Part shown: positions 41,801-55,270 of the stretch, one piece after another
Numbering within the stretch: the stretch's first letter is position 1
Layout: each line of letters opens with the position of its first letter
DNA from: Zhengitettix transpicula
Lineage: Eukaryota > Arthropoda > Insecta > Orthoptera > Tetrigidae
Reading direction: 5' to 3'
Assembly: GCA_037074705.1 (NCBI GenBank)
Contig: CM073590.1
Coordinates: 223,330,246 to 223,394,245, forward strand
DNA: 64,000 nucleotides
Program-made: the position numbers and the translations under genes
Notes under the pieces: model-generated
Told to the model about the DNA's origin: nothing
The model's database searches: none
What the model saw: only the letters and a program-made list of their open reading frames with translations

Positions 41801-44800
41801 AATTATTCACATGTTGCGCCACTAAAGTGGTACAGATATCCATAAATGTTTTTGAAAAGCTGTCCATGAATCCCTTGTCATGTAGGCATTCCACGTTATT
41901 AAGTGGAGCCTAGTGTTTGCAGTTATAGCCGCGGCGGGCAGCCATAGTTAAATGTTTAACATCTGAATAAATCAGTGTGTTTGAAACACAGCGCAGTTAG
42001 TTGGCTTCAACGGCAGTGTGAAACTCAAGTATATTATGTTCTCATCGCTGTTATTTACTGCTCATTCATATTCTCAAAAGCTGTATACTCTTACTCCATG
42101 TCAAAAACAAAATGGGCCTTCGTAACTGTTTATGAGCAGAGTCCATTTCAGCGAGAATCATTCATCATTAGAAGACTATCCTACGTTTGAATTATTTTTT
42201 TTTTATAATAGTAATCTTTAAAAATACCAACAATTTACCCGAATACCAATTTTTAGAATATTTGGAAAAGAGTAACATTTCATATTTGCGCTCAGTTTAA
42301 ATTCATTTTATAGTGGCGCAGGTTGGGAATATTTAATGTAGCACACTTTTCGATAAGATTGATTAAAACCTTGCCCGCTGTATTCTACTTCTAACGCAAT
42401 ATATCACAGAAAAATATTTATTACGTCATACATGGACAAAATAAATTTGAATTCTTATTGGTTAATTTATATTTACAGAGCAATAAACTTGTCTAAGCAT
42501 TACTCTACTATAAACGGAATTTGTTAAAAATATTTGTATAGGGTAACATAGCTATACTATGAAAACTAATATTTTCCTCCCTGGAAATGGCCGATTTTGT
42601 TCATTTTTCAGAGACTCCGTTGTCCTAAAACTTGGAACGAAGCCTAAAGGAAACTACATTAATTAAAATGAATATCTTCTTAATTGATTTGAAGAATGGT
42701 GTCTTGTTTTTTAGCTTTACAGAAAATGTAGCTCAGACGATTTTTAATTTTCACTTAATTAATAAATGCCTTTAAACCTTGGATTTCGTCGTTTTCGAGT
42801 AGCACATTTTTCCTTTACTTCGTGCCTAATATGGATGGTTACCCCCCTCCACCATACAGGGATTAGATCATTGTGCACAGTGTTAGAGTTAAGGTTACCG
42901 TTTGTCACAAAGTTTTTTCTGAGGATGGGGCTTTTATTTTATTTAATACTTTTTTCTTACTTTTACCTCCATCTATTGTAAAAAAATTTATGTTTCATTA
43001 TTTTTACGAGTTTTGATTTCAATCATTTTATTTAATAAAAATTTCTATTATAAAAATTTTCATAAATTTAATTTTACAAAAAATATTTATAGGCCTCGGT
43101 TAATTATTCTCATGTTTTTTACAATGATAAATAGTTTCATATGCTATTTATTGCTATTTATTGTATTTAGTACTTTTTTCTTACTTTTGTCTCCTTCTGT
43201 GGTAAAAAAAATATGATGTTTCATTATATTTAAGAGTTTTGATTTCAAATATTTTATTTAATGAACATTTTAAAAATTTACATAAATTTAATTTTACAAA
43301 AAATGTTTATAGGCTTCGGTTAATTAATCTCATTTTTTACAATAATAAATAGTTTCACCAAAATAAAATTATAATAATCATACTTTTTAATCACCGTCTT
43401 GAGTTGTTTCAATTTAGGATAGCGTCTTAGATATTTACGGTTTCAGAAAAAAAAAGCAGTTTAAAGTAAAACAAAATCCCTGCTAAATCTGTTAAATAAT
43501 ATTTTCCGGATTTTGTCTCAAGTTAGCGGATGTCAGTTTGATATTTCTAAAAAGAATATATATATATATATATATATATAAATATATATATAGAGAGAGA
43601 GAGAGAGAGATGGTGAGAGAGGGGGAGGGAGGGAGGAGATTGAGGGAGGGAAGAGGGGGAGGGGAGAGGGGGAGGGAGAGGGGGGCTCGTGCGTAATTGC
43701 CACAGCACATAAAATTTAGGAAGAATGATTTATCTTATTTTTAAGACCCTCTATACTACTTGTATGATTAACTGATTGAATTTCTGCTTTGATTTCGAAG
43801 ACTTTTAACTGTCTTCATTGAAAGAAGTCGCTCTTATTATCTGTGTTCAAACTTCCACAGCGCAGGATTGCGTTCTGGAATGAGGAAGGCGCATGCGCAG
43901 TACCCCCTTGCACAACCCGAATAGCTCAACAAACTGTCGCCCCGCCGTGATCATTTCAGCTGAGCACATGTCAGTGCCGTGCTATACAGAACAGTAAAGG
44001 GGCGGCATAAGAAGCGAAATTAAATTAAATTTTCCGTATTATGGGGCTTGTAATTTTCTGGTAACACTATCGCTGTTATTTTACATTGTTATCGTCGTAA
44101 ACAATGAATGTAGACTTTTTCGGTGGAGAGAATGATAAAAGAAAACTTGGTTAGAAGCCCGACAAGACTTTATTCGTCGTGAACATTGTTTGGGATGACG
44201 GACCAAATAACTTATAAAACTCATGAGCCGCCACTATATATATATATATATGATGTCATTTAAATAATTAGCAACCCTGTAGAACATCAGTTTATGTTAA
44301 GCAGCGTAGGTTGTGAAGTACTCTAGTGCTTGTAAGGATAAATTTGAAGTCGAGAATAATTCTAATTTTGGTTTGATTCGTTTATCGTGAATGTGGAGAT
44401 GACAGCAGCGAGCAAGTGGCTTGGGAGAGTCTTTATTGAAAGGGTTGGCCGAAAGTTGGCTTCCCGCCAAGCAACACACACACCAGGGTTGGAAAAAGAT
44501 TTAAGGGCTCGTAAAACTTGAGATCGACGATCTCCAAGGACTTCAGCACCTTTCAAGCATAATAACAACAACAATAGCAGGGTGTTTGCAAAGTTACTGA
44601 CTGATATTTAATGCTTAACGAAGTAGAAAAATATTGGACCTGCAAATAATTGTAAACAATACACAAATTTTGAGCCTTTCCGTCAGAAGACAGTTACGCA
44701 GATATTAAGTATATATATATATACAAATATATAAAAATAGGAACAATAAGTATACTTCATACTTAATTACAATTTAACACGTCATATAAAATAATGAAGG

Positions 44801-47800
44801 CGTATTATTGTTGTTTAACATTGTCATGCAAATTTTAATTCCACGAGGAAAAATGGTTGGACTTACCGTTTGTGGGACAGCACTTTAGCCTCGAGATCAC
44901 ATGATGCAATTTATAATCCAGTTCATCAAATTTAAATGTCCAGTGTAATTTCGGAGGAGAAAGTCAACAGGAAATAGTTGAAACATTAACCCAATCACAT
45001 CTAGATTTTTTCGGTTCACAATATTTTAAAATACTTGTATTTGAAACTGTGCTGCATATTTTTCATAATATGGCTACCTGTGGTTGGTACACGTGGATGC
45101 CTCTCTCCTTTAGTAGCATAGGGAGGAATACAAAAGGGGAATAGCCATCGGGCTATAGTTTAAGAATCCTAAGTATTAGTATTTTATTTCATACAAGCAA
45201 AATAATTTTGAATGATGAATGGCTCCATGTTGTAGCTTTTACTTTTATTCCATGTTAGGCTTCATTAGCTTGGGATAGTTGCTCGTATGCGTGTCGTCCC
45301 ATTTACGGGCAGTTTCATATGTGGGAAGTCTCATTTGAAAAATGCCCATGTAGAATGTCCCCCTGGAACCAGAGGATTAAGAAAAACCATACACACACCT
45401 CATTATTCACCTAGTGGACTTCTATCAAACTTTGATTTATTTTGACATTTTATTTTAAAATACTTGCTATGTATCAGTTCTACTCAGCATACAAGAAAAA
45501 TAATACCAAATATTCTATAATTAACTGAATTTGAGCGTAGCATATCGACTATATTTTTTATACAATACGTGAATTTTGATTAGCTTTTACTCCTATATTG
45601 GCTATTTCATTAATTAATAAAATTTATATTACATTTTTTCTTTTAATGGTATTCTCTTTGTAGTGTACAATATATTGTATTATTTAATACATCAACATAT
45701 ATCATCATCATCATCAATTTTCTTAGGTTGTAATTACCAACTTTACTAACAACAATAATTTTAGAGAAAAGAGTAATATAGACGCAAATGTTCTGTAAAT
45801 AAAATGAAATATATGTTACTAAATATATGTAAATAACGGTAAGCGATATTTCTTTTATTCGGACAATAAATAAGTAATGATGTGTGAAATTGATATATTA
45901 TAAAATATATATATATATAGTTGATGAAAACAGAATTACGAACTAAATGTGCTCGAGCGTGTCTTAAATCTTCATTTTTATTATTAAATAATTTCAAACT
46001 ATGTAGCTTATTTATTACTTTTTTTATTTTGACTAACGGCAGTACATAAAGTCTTTCTTTATTTAATACAATTACAGTACATAAGATATTGTCCTTAAAA
46101 ACTTTTCAACGTCACAGTCTTCGTCATACGTCGCAGTAATTCTCGAAAATTTCCTGTCTAACGCAATGTTTTTTTCACTCCTTATAAATTCAATTCCATC
46201 CTTAACATTTTTTGGGCAGATTTTTCAGATTCACATTTCAAAATATTCATGAGTTCAACTATCCTCGGGCTTGGTCTTCCAACTTGGCAATTCAATTCAT
46301 GATTCCATCCTTAAACGGAGTTGTTAGTTCTGTGACGTCTACCGTAGCAGTTCCATAAGATGACAATTCCAGACTCATTTCAGAGATGCTTCACATCAAA
46401 TCAAACATCACAGCTATTAATGTACAAACAGACACTATTAAAATCAATCATTGCTATGATCCCTTATTATTACGCTAAACCTTCTGTTTTCCCGTTGTCG
46501 TTGCTCCCTTATTGTTACTCTAACCCTTCGGCTCTCCCATTGTCGTTACGTTTTCGTCGCTTTTGAGTTGTGTTCCTCTATGCTGATCGTAGCACCTGGT
46601 GAAAGGGACAAGAATCCCAGAAACGTTGTGTGGTATTTATATTACCCTTTTTTGTCTGTATTGGCTATCTTTCTTATTCATTAATCAAATAATTCACCAA
46701 GTTTTTCTTCTTTTGGGGTTTGTAAACCCAGCCTGCTTCTACATCTTCAGGCTTTAGAAAAGCTAGTGATGCACATTCGGACGTTCAGTCTAACTTCTTA
46801 CGTGTCGTGATATAATTTCGTCATTCCGACGTCCTGAACGTTTCTCCAAGCGCATTGCGTAAAATGAAAATAACATCCACGCACCTTGACCAAAGGAAAT
46901 ACCTCATTTAGTGCAGAGATAGTGGATGCCTCAAAATCAGAGTTAACAACCTCAAGGCTCCATTCCATTCCAGTCCGAAGAAGTAACTGAAACGAACGTA
47001 AATTGCCTTCTTATCTTAAGGAAAGTCAAACACAACCGGTACAACGTTGGTATATCTGCTGGTTAGTATATATTTGTGCAAATTGTTTGCTGCAGCTTTT
47101 AAGAGTCCCGACCAGAAAAAAAAAGGCTTTTGTATCTTTAAACACTCCATTGGTGCTAGTCTATCTGGCAGACCATCATCAACGAGTTGAAAACAGCTTC
47201 CCTCAGTCATTTTTTTTAATTCCTCACTGATAACCACATCGTCGGATTGGTTTGTGTTCCTCTGCGACCCATGGACTTTGTCTCTATGCTGGGGCGTTCT
47301 ACTATATAATGAGGCGTGAATACGGCCATTCCGAATCCCTCCCTACATGTTATTTTTGCCGCAAATGGTCGTTTAGTCTACTTCCGTTTAACTTTGCCAA
47401 AATTGTTTTCATTCCGTTGTACTATCAATTTTTTTACCCTCTACAATATATTACCTCCGTCTACTGCTGCCAACGAAGAATTTTGCGTCCCAGGAAACAA
47501 TGTGCTTGATCCTCACTCTCGTCAAGAAACGCATGTAGTCTCTCATTCTTTGTACGACTATCGTCAGCGAACATTGAAAACAAATTCTCCACTCTGTTGT
47601 GTTTTGTTGACTATTCGTCGTTACTTTACTCTGAGAAAATAAAACTTCAAAGTTCACTAGGCACTGTAAAATAATGATCCAAGGTTTCAGGTATTAAATA
47701 ACATTTGAAAGAAATAGTTAAAATCCCACGTGATTGTAGCATAACACTCTAAAATTTGTACGTCTGCTACTGTCAGAGTCATCAGCTGACGCGTGGCTTA

Positions 47801-49355
47801 GTGAAACCGCATGAATGAAGTCTTCTGACCGTAGTGACAAGTGTTAACCAACGCCAATGACAAGTTTATATAGATTTCAATATTTCCTTTAAGACACTGC
47901 CTAAGTTAGCTTCAGCGCCTGATCTACATCTATCAACTTAGTAGACAGAGTGAAAATAAGTGCTACACAAAGAAGGACTTTGTCGAAGGTGTACACACTC
48001 GTCTAAAGAGAAGTGGACGGAAGAAATTAAGGAGAAAATTAAAACTGAACTGGGTGGACAGACAGAAGCGCCTTGCAGGAGTAAAAGACCATTTACCTTC
48101 CGAATGGACAGTAAAAGACGCCGCTTTAATGAAGTTGGCTCAAGCTAACACAGATGCTGTAGAGGGCCCTTCTCTGCTTATTAAATGAGAGGATGCTTCA
48201 TTTCACAGCCAGTGTGGTCCACGTAAAAACAGCTTGGTTTATCAGAAAGTTGAAATTGTAGTTTCTTATTATGAGTAAAATAGTTAACTCTGATTTTTTA
48301 TGTTTATTAACACCATGACTAATCGAAAGATGTATGTGTAGGAAAAATTATATATATTGTAATATTTTAATATAATATGAATGTGGCGTTTCTAAATGAA
48401 AAGAACTATTACGTGAAAACTATTAAACAAGATTTATTAACAATTTTAAAACAAGTATAAAATACAAAAAATTATTTAGGATCTCAGGGTCTTGAACTGG
48501 GTTTGATAAATGGCAGAATTTATATGATCAAAAATTACATTTACTTTGTATAGAAATCAATGCGTCTGAACATAGACGAAATTTGTTGTGGAAGAAATAA
48601 TACTAAAGATTGAATTTAAACTATTTTAATTTTATCAAGAATTAAGGATCTCATTTTATCGATAATTAAATAATTAAAGAACGATCTGACTTTTATCTTT
48701 TAAACACGGTTTACAAATGATTTTAAAGTTTTTTTCTACTTACGGTCGCCCAGGTCTCTTTTTAGCTTTTCGTGCACAATTTTGGGGACATCACTGATTC
48801 TAAGTACTCACAGACTCTAAATGTTCACAGACTCTAAATGTTCACAGGCTCTAATTGGCGTTGTTTGTTAGTTGGTTTAACACAAATTGGTTGGTTCTCG
48901 ATGCTTTACTGCAACCTGGATTTGTAGATCTCGTGACTTTAGTTGAAAATGGACTTCATTGGTTTGTCTATGGCCAGCATGATGAATCTACGCTCGACCA
49001 CCGAATACACACTAGTTGCTCTGTCTCCTTCCCGACTGAATATTGCTTTACTTTTTAATATTTTAAAGCATGTTTGTGACTGGACCACATTCTTTCGTTC
49101 TGACTGCCGACTGTAAAACTTTTCGTCTGATCTATTCGCTGTCTGCTGCCCGACTGTCAAGCTTTCAAACTGCTTGCTGTCCGCTGCCCGACTGAATTCT
49201 TCGTCTCGTACGTTTTGAGCGCGTAAAACCTTCTCAACCGATCAACAATGTTTTCTTTGCCTTGCCGGTTTGTTGCGGCGTCCGCTCTATATCCACTAAT
49301 GAGTCCTCTACAATTAAACTTTTCAATTAGAACAATGCCTTAATTACCAATTACT

Positions 49356-49394
<39 letters not shown>

Positions 49395-50338
49395 ATTTAC
49401 AATATATTTTAAAGAAACAAGCTCCACTTTGAAGGTCCAAATTATGTAATATACAAGACTATTAAAATTACAAGCTCCACGTTGCAGAGCCAAATTACGT
49501 ATTAATTTACAGAAAATTATTTTAAAGAGATAACAAAAGATTATTTAATTACAATTTCGATTTACATTGAATTTTGTAAGTTTTATGTTTTTAACAAATG
49601 CCTCGACTTAAATGAGAATCAAAACTTCAGGGCCGTTTACTGGGCCTCTACTAAAGATAGTGATTTGCAATTGTGACAAATTTACGAAAGAAAATTACGA
49701 ATTTAATTTACAATAACAAAATTTTATTAGAACAGTCTTAACAACAAAACCTAGAGAAATCTAGGGAAATGTTACGGCAAATTATATTTACAAAAAGGCT
49801 TACAAAATCAGGTTTCTACATACCATTTTTATTTAGAGCTGTTCTGGTACCAGTTTGTGCACTCCAGTTATTTTAATTATAAAGAAAAATATTTAAATTA
49901 CCAATTTTACTGATTGCTATATCGTTTCACTTCACAAATATTCCGGCACCTCTCTAACAACTGTTCACGGACTTTATGCTGTCGTACTTATTGCCACACT
50001 CAGTTTTGCTGTAGAAGTACGTTAATGTCAAATGTGATATATTCAGCTTTTGTTCACCTTAGACTTTGCTGAATTCCTAATTATTTAGTCACGAGAATCC
50101 TCGGCTGGTCTCCATAACTATATTCACTTTGGTCATGACCAGATCGGTCAGACCCTCAAAACACTGTGCCGTGACCACTCTGGACAGACCCCCAAAACAC
50201 GTTGACTGTTTCCCGCCAAAATTCTCTGTGCGTACGATTTTCGACAATACATAATAACCTTGCGCCACACTGACAGTTCTTGACAATGCTCTGGCCTCAA
50301 AATTATTAAATAAAACTTACATTACACATTGGTAATCT

Positions 50339-50388
<50 letters not shown>

Positions 50389-53300
50389 AGTATTTATTAA
50401 CTTGTAGTAAAGTAATGACCCCCTCCCTCGCCCCCCCCCCCCAAAAAAAAACAAGTTTGATTAAAATTCCTTGGTTTAAATGAACAGGAAAATCAAATAG
50501 CAGGAACTTAGCCCTTCCTGGCTTGTGCTTTCATAAGCAGTACCAGACTCATAACATGATCGAAGTAAGAATATAATACGTCTGTACAAAATATAATAAT
50601 TAGATGAAAGAGCCAAATTAAGTCAAAATTTAGTGATGATATAAATACCACACAACGTTTCTGTGATCTGTGATCATTTCGTCAGGTGATCTGAAAATAT
50701 CACGAGAGCTAGGAAAAACAACCGAAAATCAGTAGTGTTATGGTTACAATAGCTATGATCCCTTATTGTTACTCTAACCAACGTTCTTAATTTTGTATGT
50801 ATTAGGCTATTTCCTCTAATTGTAATAAGCTAATTAATTTGAAACATATGTCTTTCATGCTACCAATTACAGATAAATAATCTATCATATTATATTATTA
50901 CCGATATACACAATCGACTTTTTTGGTCTCTATTTCGATAGGTTACAGATGAATTTATTTAATTTTGCAAGAATCAGGATCACACCTAAGGCCATGTTGA
51001 GTTATTTATTTTAAGCATGAGGAAATTCCGACCAGACCGGGAATCGAACCCAGGACCTTTTGCTTACAGGTCTGACAATGTAACCCCACCTTCTATCCCT
51101 GTCGGCTCACAATCCTCCATAGACCTAAATTCGGATCACTTACAATTTACAAGTCACTGTTCTAATTACATATATAATTATTGTGTAAGTAAGTCGTGGA
51201 CGAACTCCAAAATCATCACAAGTATTATCTAACCTTAAAACTAAGAATATATTTAAGAGGAACGCTTAGAGAGACACAAATATTTGTTACATAAAGTAAT
51301 TTTAATATATCATTTCTCAAACTCGCTCGATGCTTCGATGGTTTTTTTTGGGGCCCCTGGGTTAAAGTCTAAAGATTCTACACCACATTTTCCTAAAAGT
51401 GAAGCAGGAAAACCTGCATCAGGTAGGTCGGGCAATTAGTACTCGTCCCACGCCCTTCTGAAGCGGGAGAGGGGTTTGCTGTGGGGTCGCAGCATTCCCT
51501 TCTCCGTGCCTCAACTACTTTATGAGGCAGCTGGTCGACTATTCCAATGGGAATAGCAGACAACTCTTACCTTATGCCCAAGGTCTGTGACCCCGGAACA
51601 TACATCACTCAAAACAGGCCGAGGTGCTTCGCCATGTGGGAACCTTAGTTCAAAAAAAAGAAAGGGAAAGGCATCCCAAAAGGTAGCCCCTTCCGTCTCT
51701 CCAGAAAGGTTCATCTGGTCAATCACGTAATTTCTTAAAATACAGTTTCCTATAACTTTCTGTGGGTACTACAAGTTCGTACTAGTGAAAAACAAACGAG
51801 CCTAATTCGGCGCGATATTTTTTGTGGAAAATAATATTATAGTTCTTCTGTATGTAGTCTGTTGAAGCTGTATAATATATACATCTGTACAATTTTTCAT
51901 TATACAACCTGGACTCAGTGTTTCACTATAGGATTTACAGATTATGATTTAATAGTAGTTCTAACACTTTCACAACGTATCACCCTATTTTTTAAATGTG
52001 AGGACTGAAATTTATATCAGTTCAGCTCTAGACTACAAAGTACTGTAAATAGCTTCCGATTCTGAATGTAGTTTACACTTGTTGTATTCATTGTTACTTC
52101 TTTTTAATTGTTTCATTATAAAATTGTAATTGATTTGATTTTCCTCTTACTTTTTTCAGAACATCACTATTTATCATTCTGAGCTTCATCTACGCCAAAC
52201 TACTGGTGGTCATATGCATAGCCTACGTAATTTCAGAGGTCGTTACGCACAATCTGCCTCTTCACTATTATGAGGTAAGCATGTTGTTAATAGATTATTC
52301 CTTCACTGAAGTTTGATGGCATGACTTATTTTTCAAAAGTACATATCATATATTTCTTTATTCTATTCTATTTATTATAATATATATATATATTGTTAAA
52401 AAAATATATTACTGATTTTTTTCAGTTCAATACTGACCCAATTTATATGTTGAATTGCAAATTAAAGTGATTAACTTCTATATACTGAAGTTATTGCTAT
52501 GTGTAACAGGGAAATTGAATGTAATACATTCCTGAAAACTTCAATGTTGTTTAAAATGATAACTAAATTAAACATGATTTCATACTTCCATCCATCATTA
52601 AAGCTGATGTATATACTGCTTTCAACATACCCTATGTTATCAGTTTTGTTAACACCATCGTTTCCCTCTACAGTGAAGTTGGAAACAATGTCTCACTTAT
52701 CTACATTCAGATAAAATAGGTATATCAAATCTTCTGTGATAACTTGTGAAGCTTAAAACATGCTTATGTTTTAAAATTATGGCAATTAAGGAAAAAAATT
52801 AATTTTTCTATAATATTAAACTATTATTTCACTAATTGGTTGAAGATGGTCAGTATGTGAATATTAAGTGCATTATTTATTTTTCATGAAATGTACATAC
52901 ATATATACATATCTCATACAGTGTGGAACAAAGAATAGATAGATATACGAATATAATCATTACCAGTTATTTAAATCCATTTACCATTGCCTCACTTGAA
53001 GTATAAGAGAGAAATGCACAATAAATTATTAAACTTCAAATTGCATTATCTATTTAAACAATGAAAACTTCATAATCAGTCACTTCCAAAACTGAAATTC
53101 AGCACAACCATTCAAATATATTTAACAAGAAGTTTCTCTTATTTAGTAGTCAAAGTTGAATATATCAAACCATTACTTGTATCTCCTTGTTGACTGGTCT
53201 ATTTATACTGTATGTTCTTTGTATATTTGTTTCCTACATATAAATCATCTTTTATAATACTATATAATGTTGTGTATTACACTTCAAACACATAATTTTC

Positions 53301-54049
53301 TTCATTAATCAGTCATTTTATTAAAATTCCCTGACTACTGACATTCCACATTTCTTATACATTTAATTTCTTTTGTACTTCTAATATAATTATTTGTCGT
53401 ACATTAATATCTATTTTTCACCAATATAGATAATTTTAAAAGCATTGTGCAATTTCATGCTTCTAAACTGTATGTCAATGCTGGGAATAGTATATAAAAT
53501 TCTATGTACATTTCAAATGACAAATAATTCATTCCAACTTCAATCTATCAAAACCTAATTCTTTTTTAAAACTCGAGATCTCTTCAGCTGACTTTCATAA
53601 ATATTTTAAATGTTGTGCTCTAAGTTAATCTAAATTTCAATATATCTTTAAAGCAGAAGAATATACTTATCCTTCTGTCATTAAAAATTAATAAATGGAT
53701 GCTGCTTACAATGTGCATATCTAAAAGCATGGAAGATGTTTCGTTACCATTTGCTTACTTTTTCATCTATTAGATTCAAGTAAGCAATAAAATAATAAGA
53801 AGAAAAGAAGTTGAAATGCAAGGTTTCATATATTTTAGGGTGTGTCTACAAGGGAAAGTATTGATTTTTGCTTGAATGTGATCCAGTGCCCCTTGAGATG
53901 ACAAGCTGCAGCATAAAGGGGAGGTGCTGCTGTATATCTCTTTACTGGCATTATACATTACCTAAACACAGATTTAGTTGTATTAATACAAGAAATACAA
54001 AATTAAAATCAGGGCCTTATTGAACATGTATAATATATATGTATGTATG

Positions 54050-54109
<60 letters not shown>

Positions 54110-55148
54110 AATACTAATTAGAGGCCATTAATGATTTTGATAATTGGATAGTTATGGTGGATTCTTAGCGGCACCAATTTCAAAGGCGACAATGGACAGG
54201 CGGGATTTTGTTGTGCTGAACTGCGGAGTTTACAGAACAGTTGGAAGTTGGAAGTCGGATGACGAACAGCGTGGCAGGCATATAGATCTAGCCGAAAAGG
54301 TTACAAGTTTTGAAACTGAGTAATAAAAGTTTTGGACAGTAAATTTCAACGATAAAGTTACAAGCAGTAACCTAATAAATTGTGCCACATAAAATGTTTA
54401 TAAGTACAGTGACCGCCATAAATTTAGAGAGAGATAATTTATAACAATCTGTCCAACCAATAATCCAGAAGGAGCAACAGTTTCCAGAGGAGAGACCCGA
54501 AAGTTACGGCCGTGTTTTTGCTTAATCAAATGTAAATTCAGTGATTTCATGGCCTTTTTAGTGTGAAATGTGAGTCTGAGCCCATGAAAGGTAAAGCCTG
54601 GTACCAGCAGATGTTCTGTAAGTACAAACAAGTTTTGTAAACGATAATTAAAGGTAAAGTCGTCAGATTTCGATTTCATGTTTTATTTGGTTGTTTCTTT
54701 ACTTAGAAGGCGCAGATAAATGACCCTGAGAAAAGAGTTGTAAAATCTATAAAAATTGAAAAAATTTAATCTCATATAAAAATGTTGTAAATTTCACCTG
54801 AATAAAAGTAAATTATCTTGTAAAGTTTTAAAGAATGTCTTAATTATTTTGAAATTATTCTCTTTAAATAAATATAAATATAATTGTTTCATAAACCAAC
54901 TTTTGAATTAAATTTATTGAAATAATCTTTTGTTTAAATAAATTGTTTAATTAATCTTCCCAGTTAATTATTACAAATTGACGCCCAACTTGGGGCGCCA
55001 AAATGTAATAATATTAGGGAATTAAATAAATTGCCCCACGTTGAGACACCAAAATGTAATAACAATTCATTTAATTAATAAATCTTGTTAATTATTACAT
55101 TTTGGTGCCTCAACATGAGGTGATTTATTTAATCCCTAAAATTATTAC

Positions 55149-55206
<58 letters not shown>

Positions 55207-55238
55207 AAAATTATATACACTCACACTCACATTTACTT

Positions 55239-55270
<32 letters not shown>

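Noticed and set aside
46360..47660. Series of open frames of 68-108 codons on both strands
   Set aside because: No motif, no splice pattern, and partly inside repeats. They look like chance frames in slightly less AT-rich DNA.
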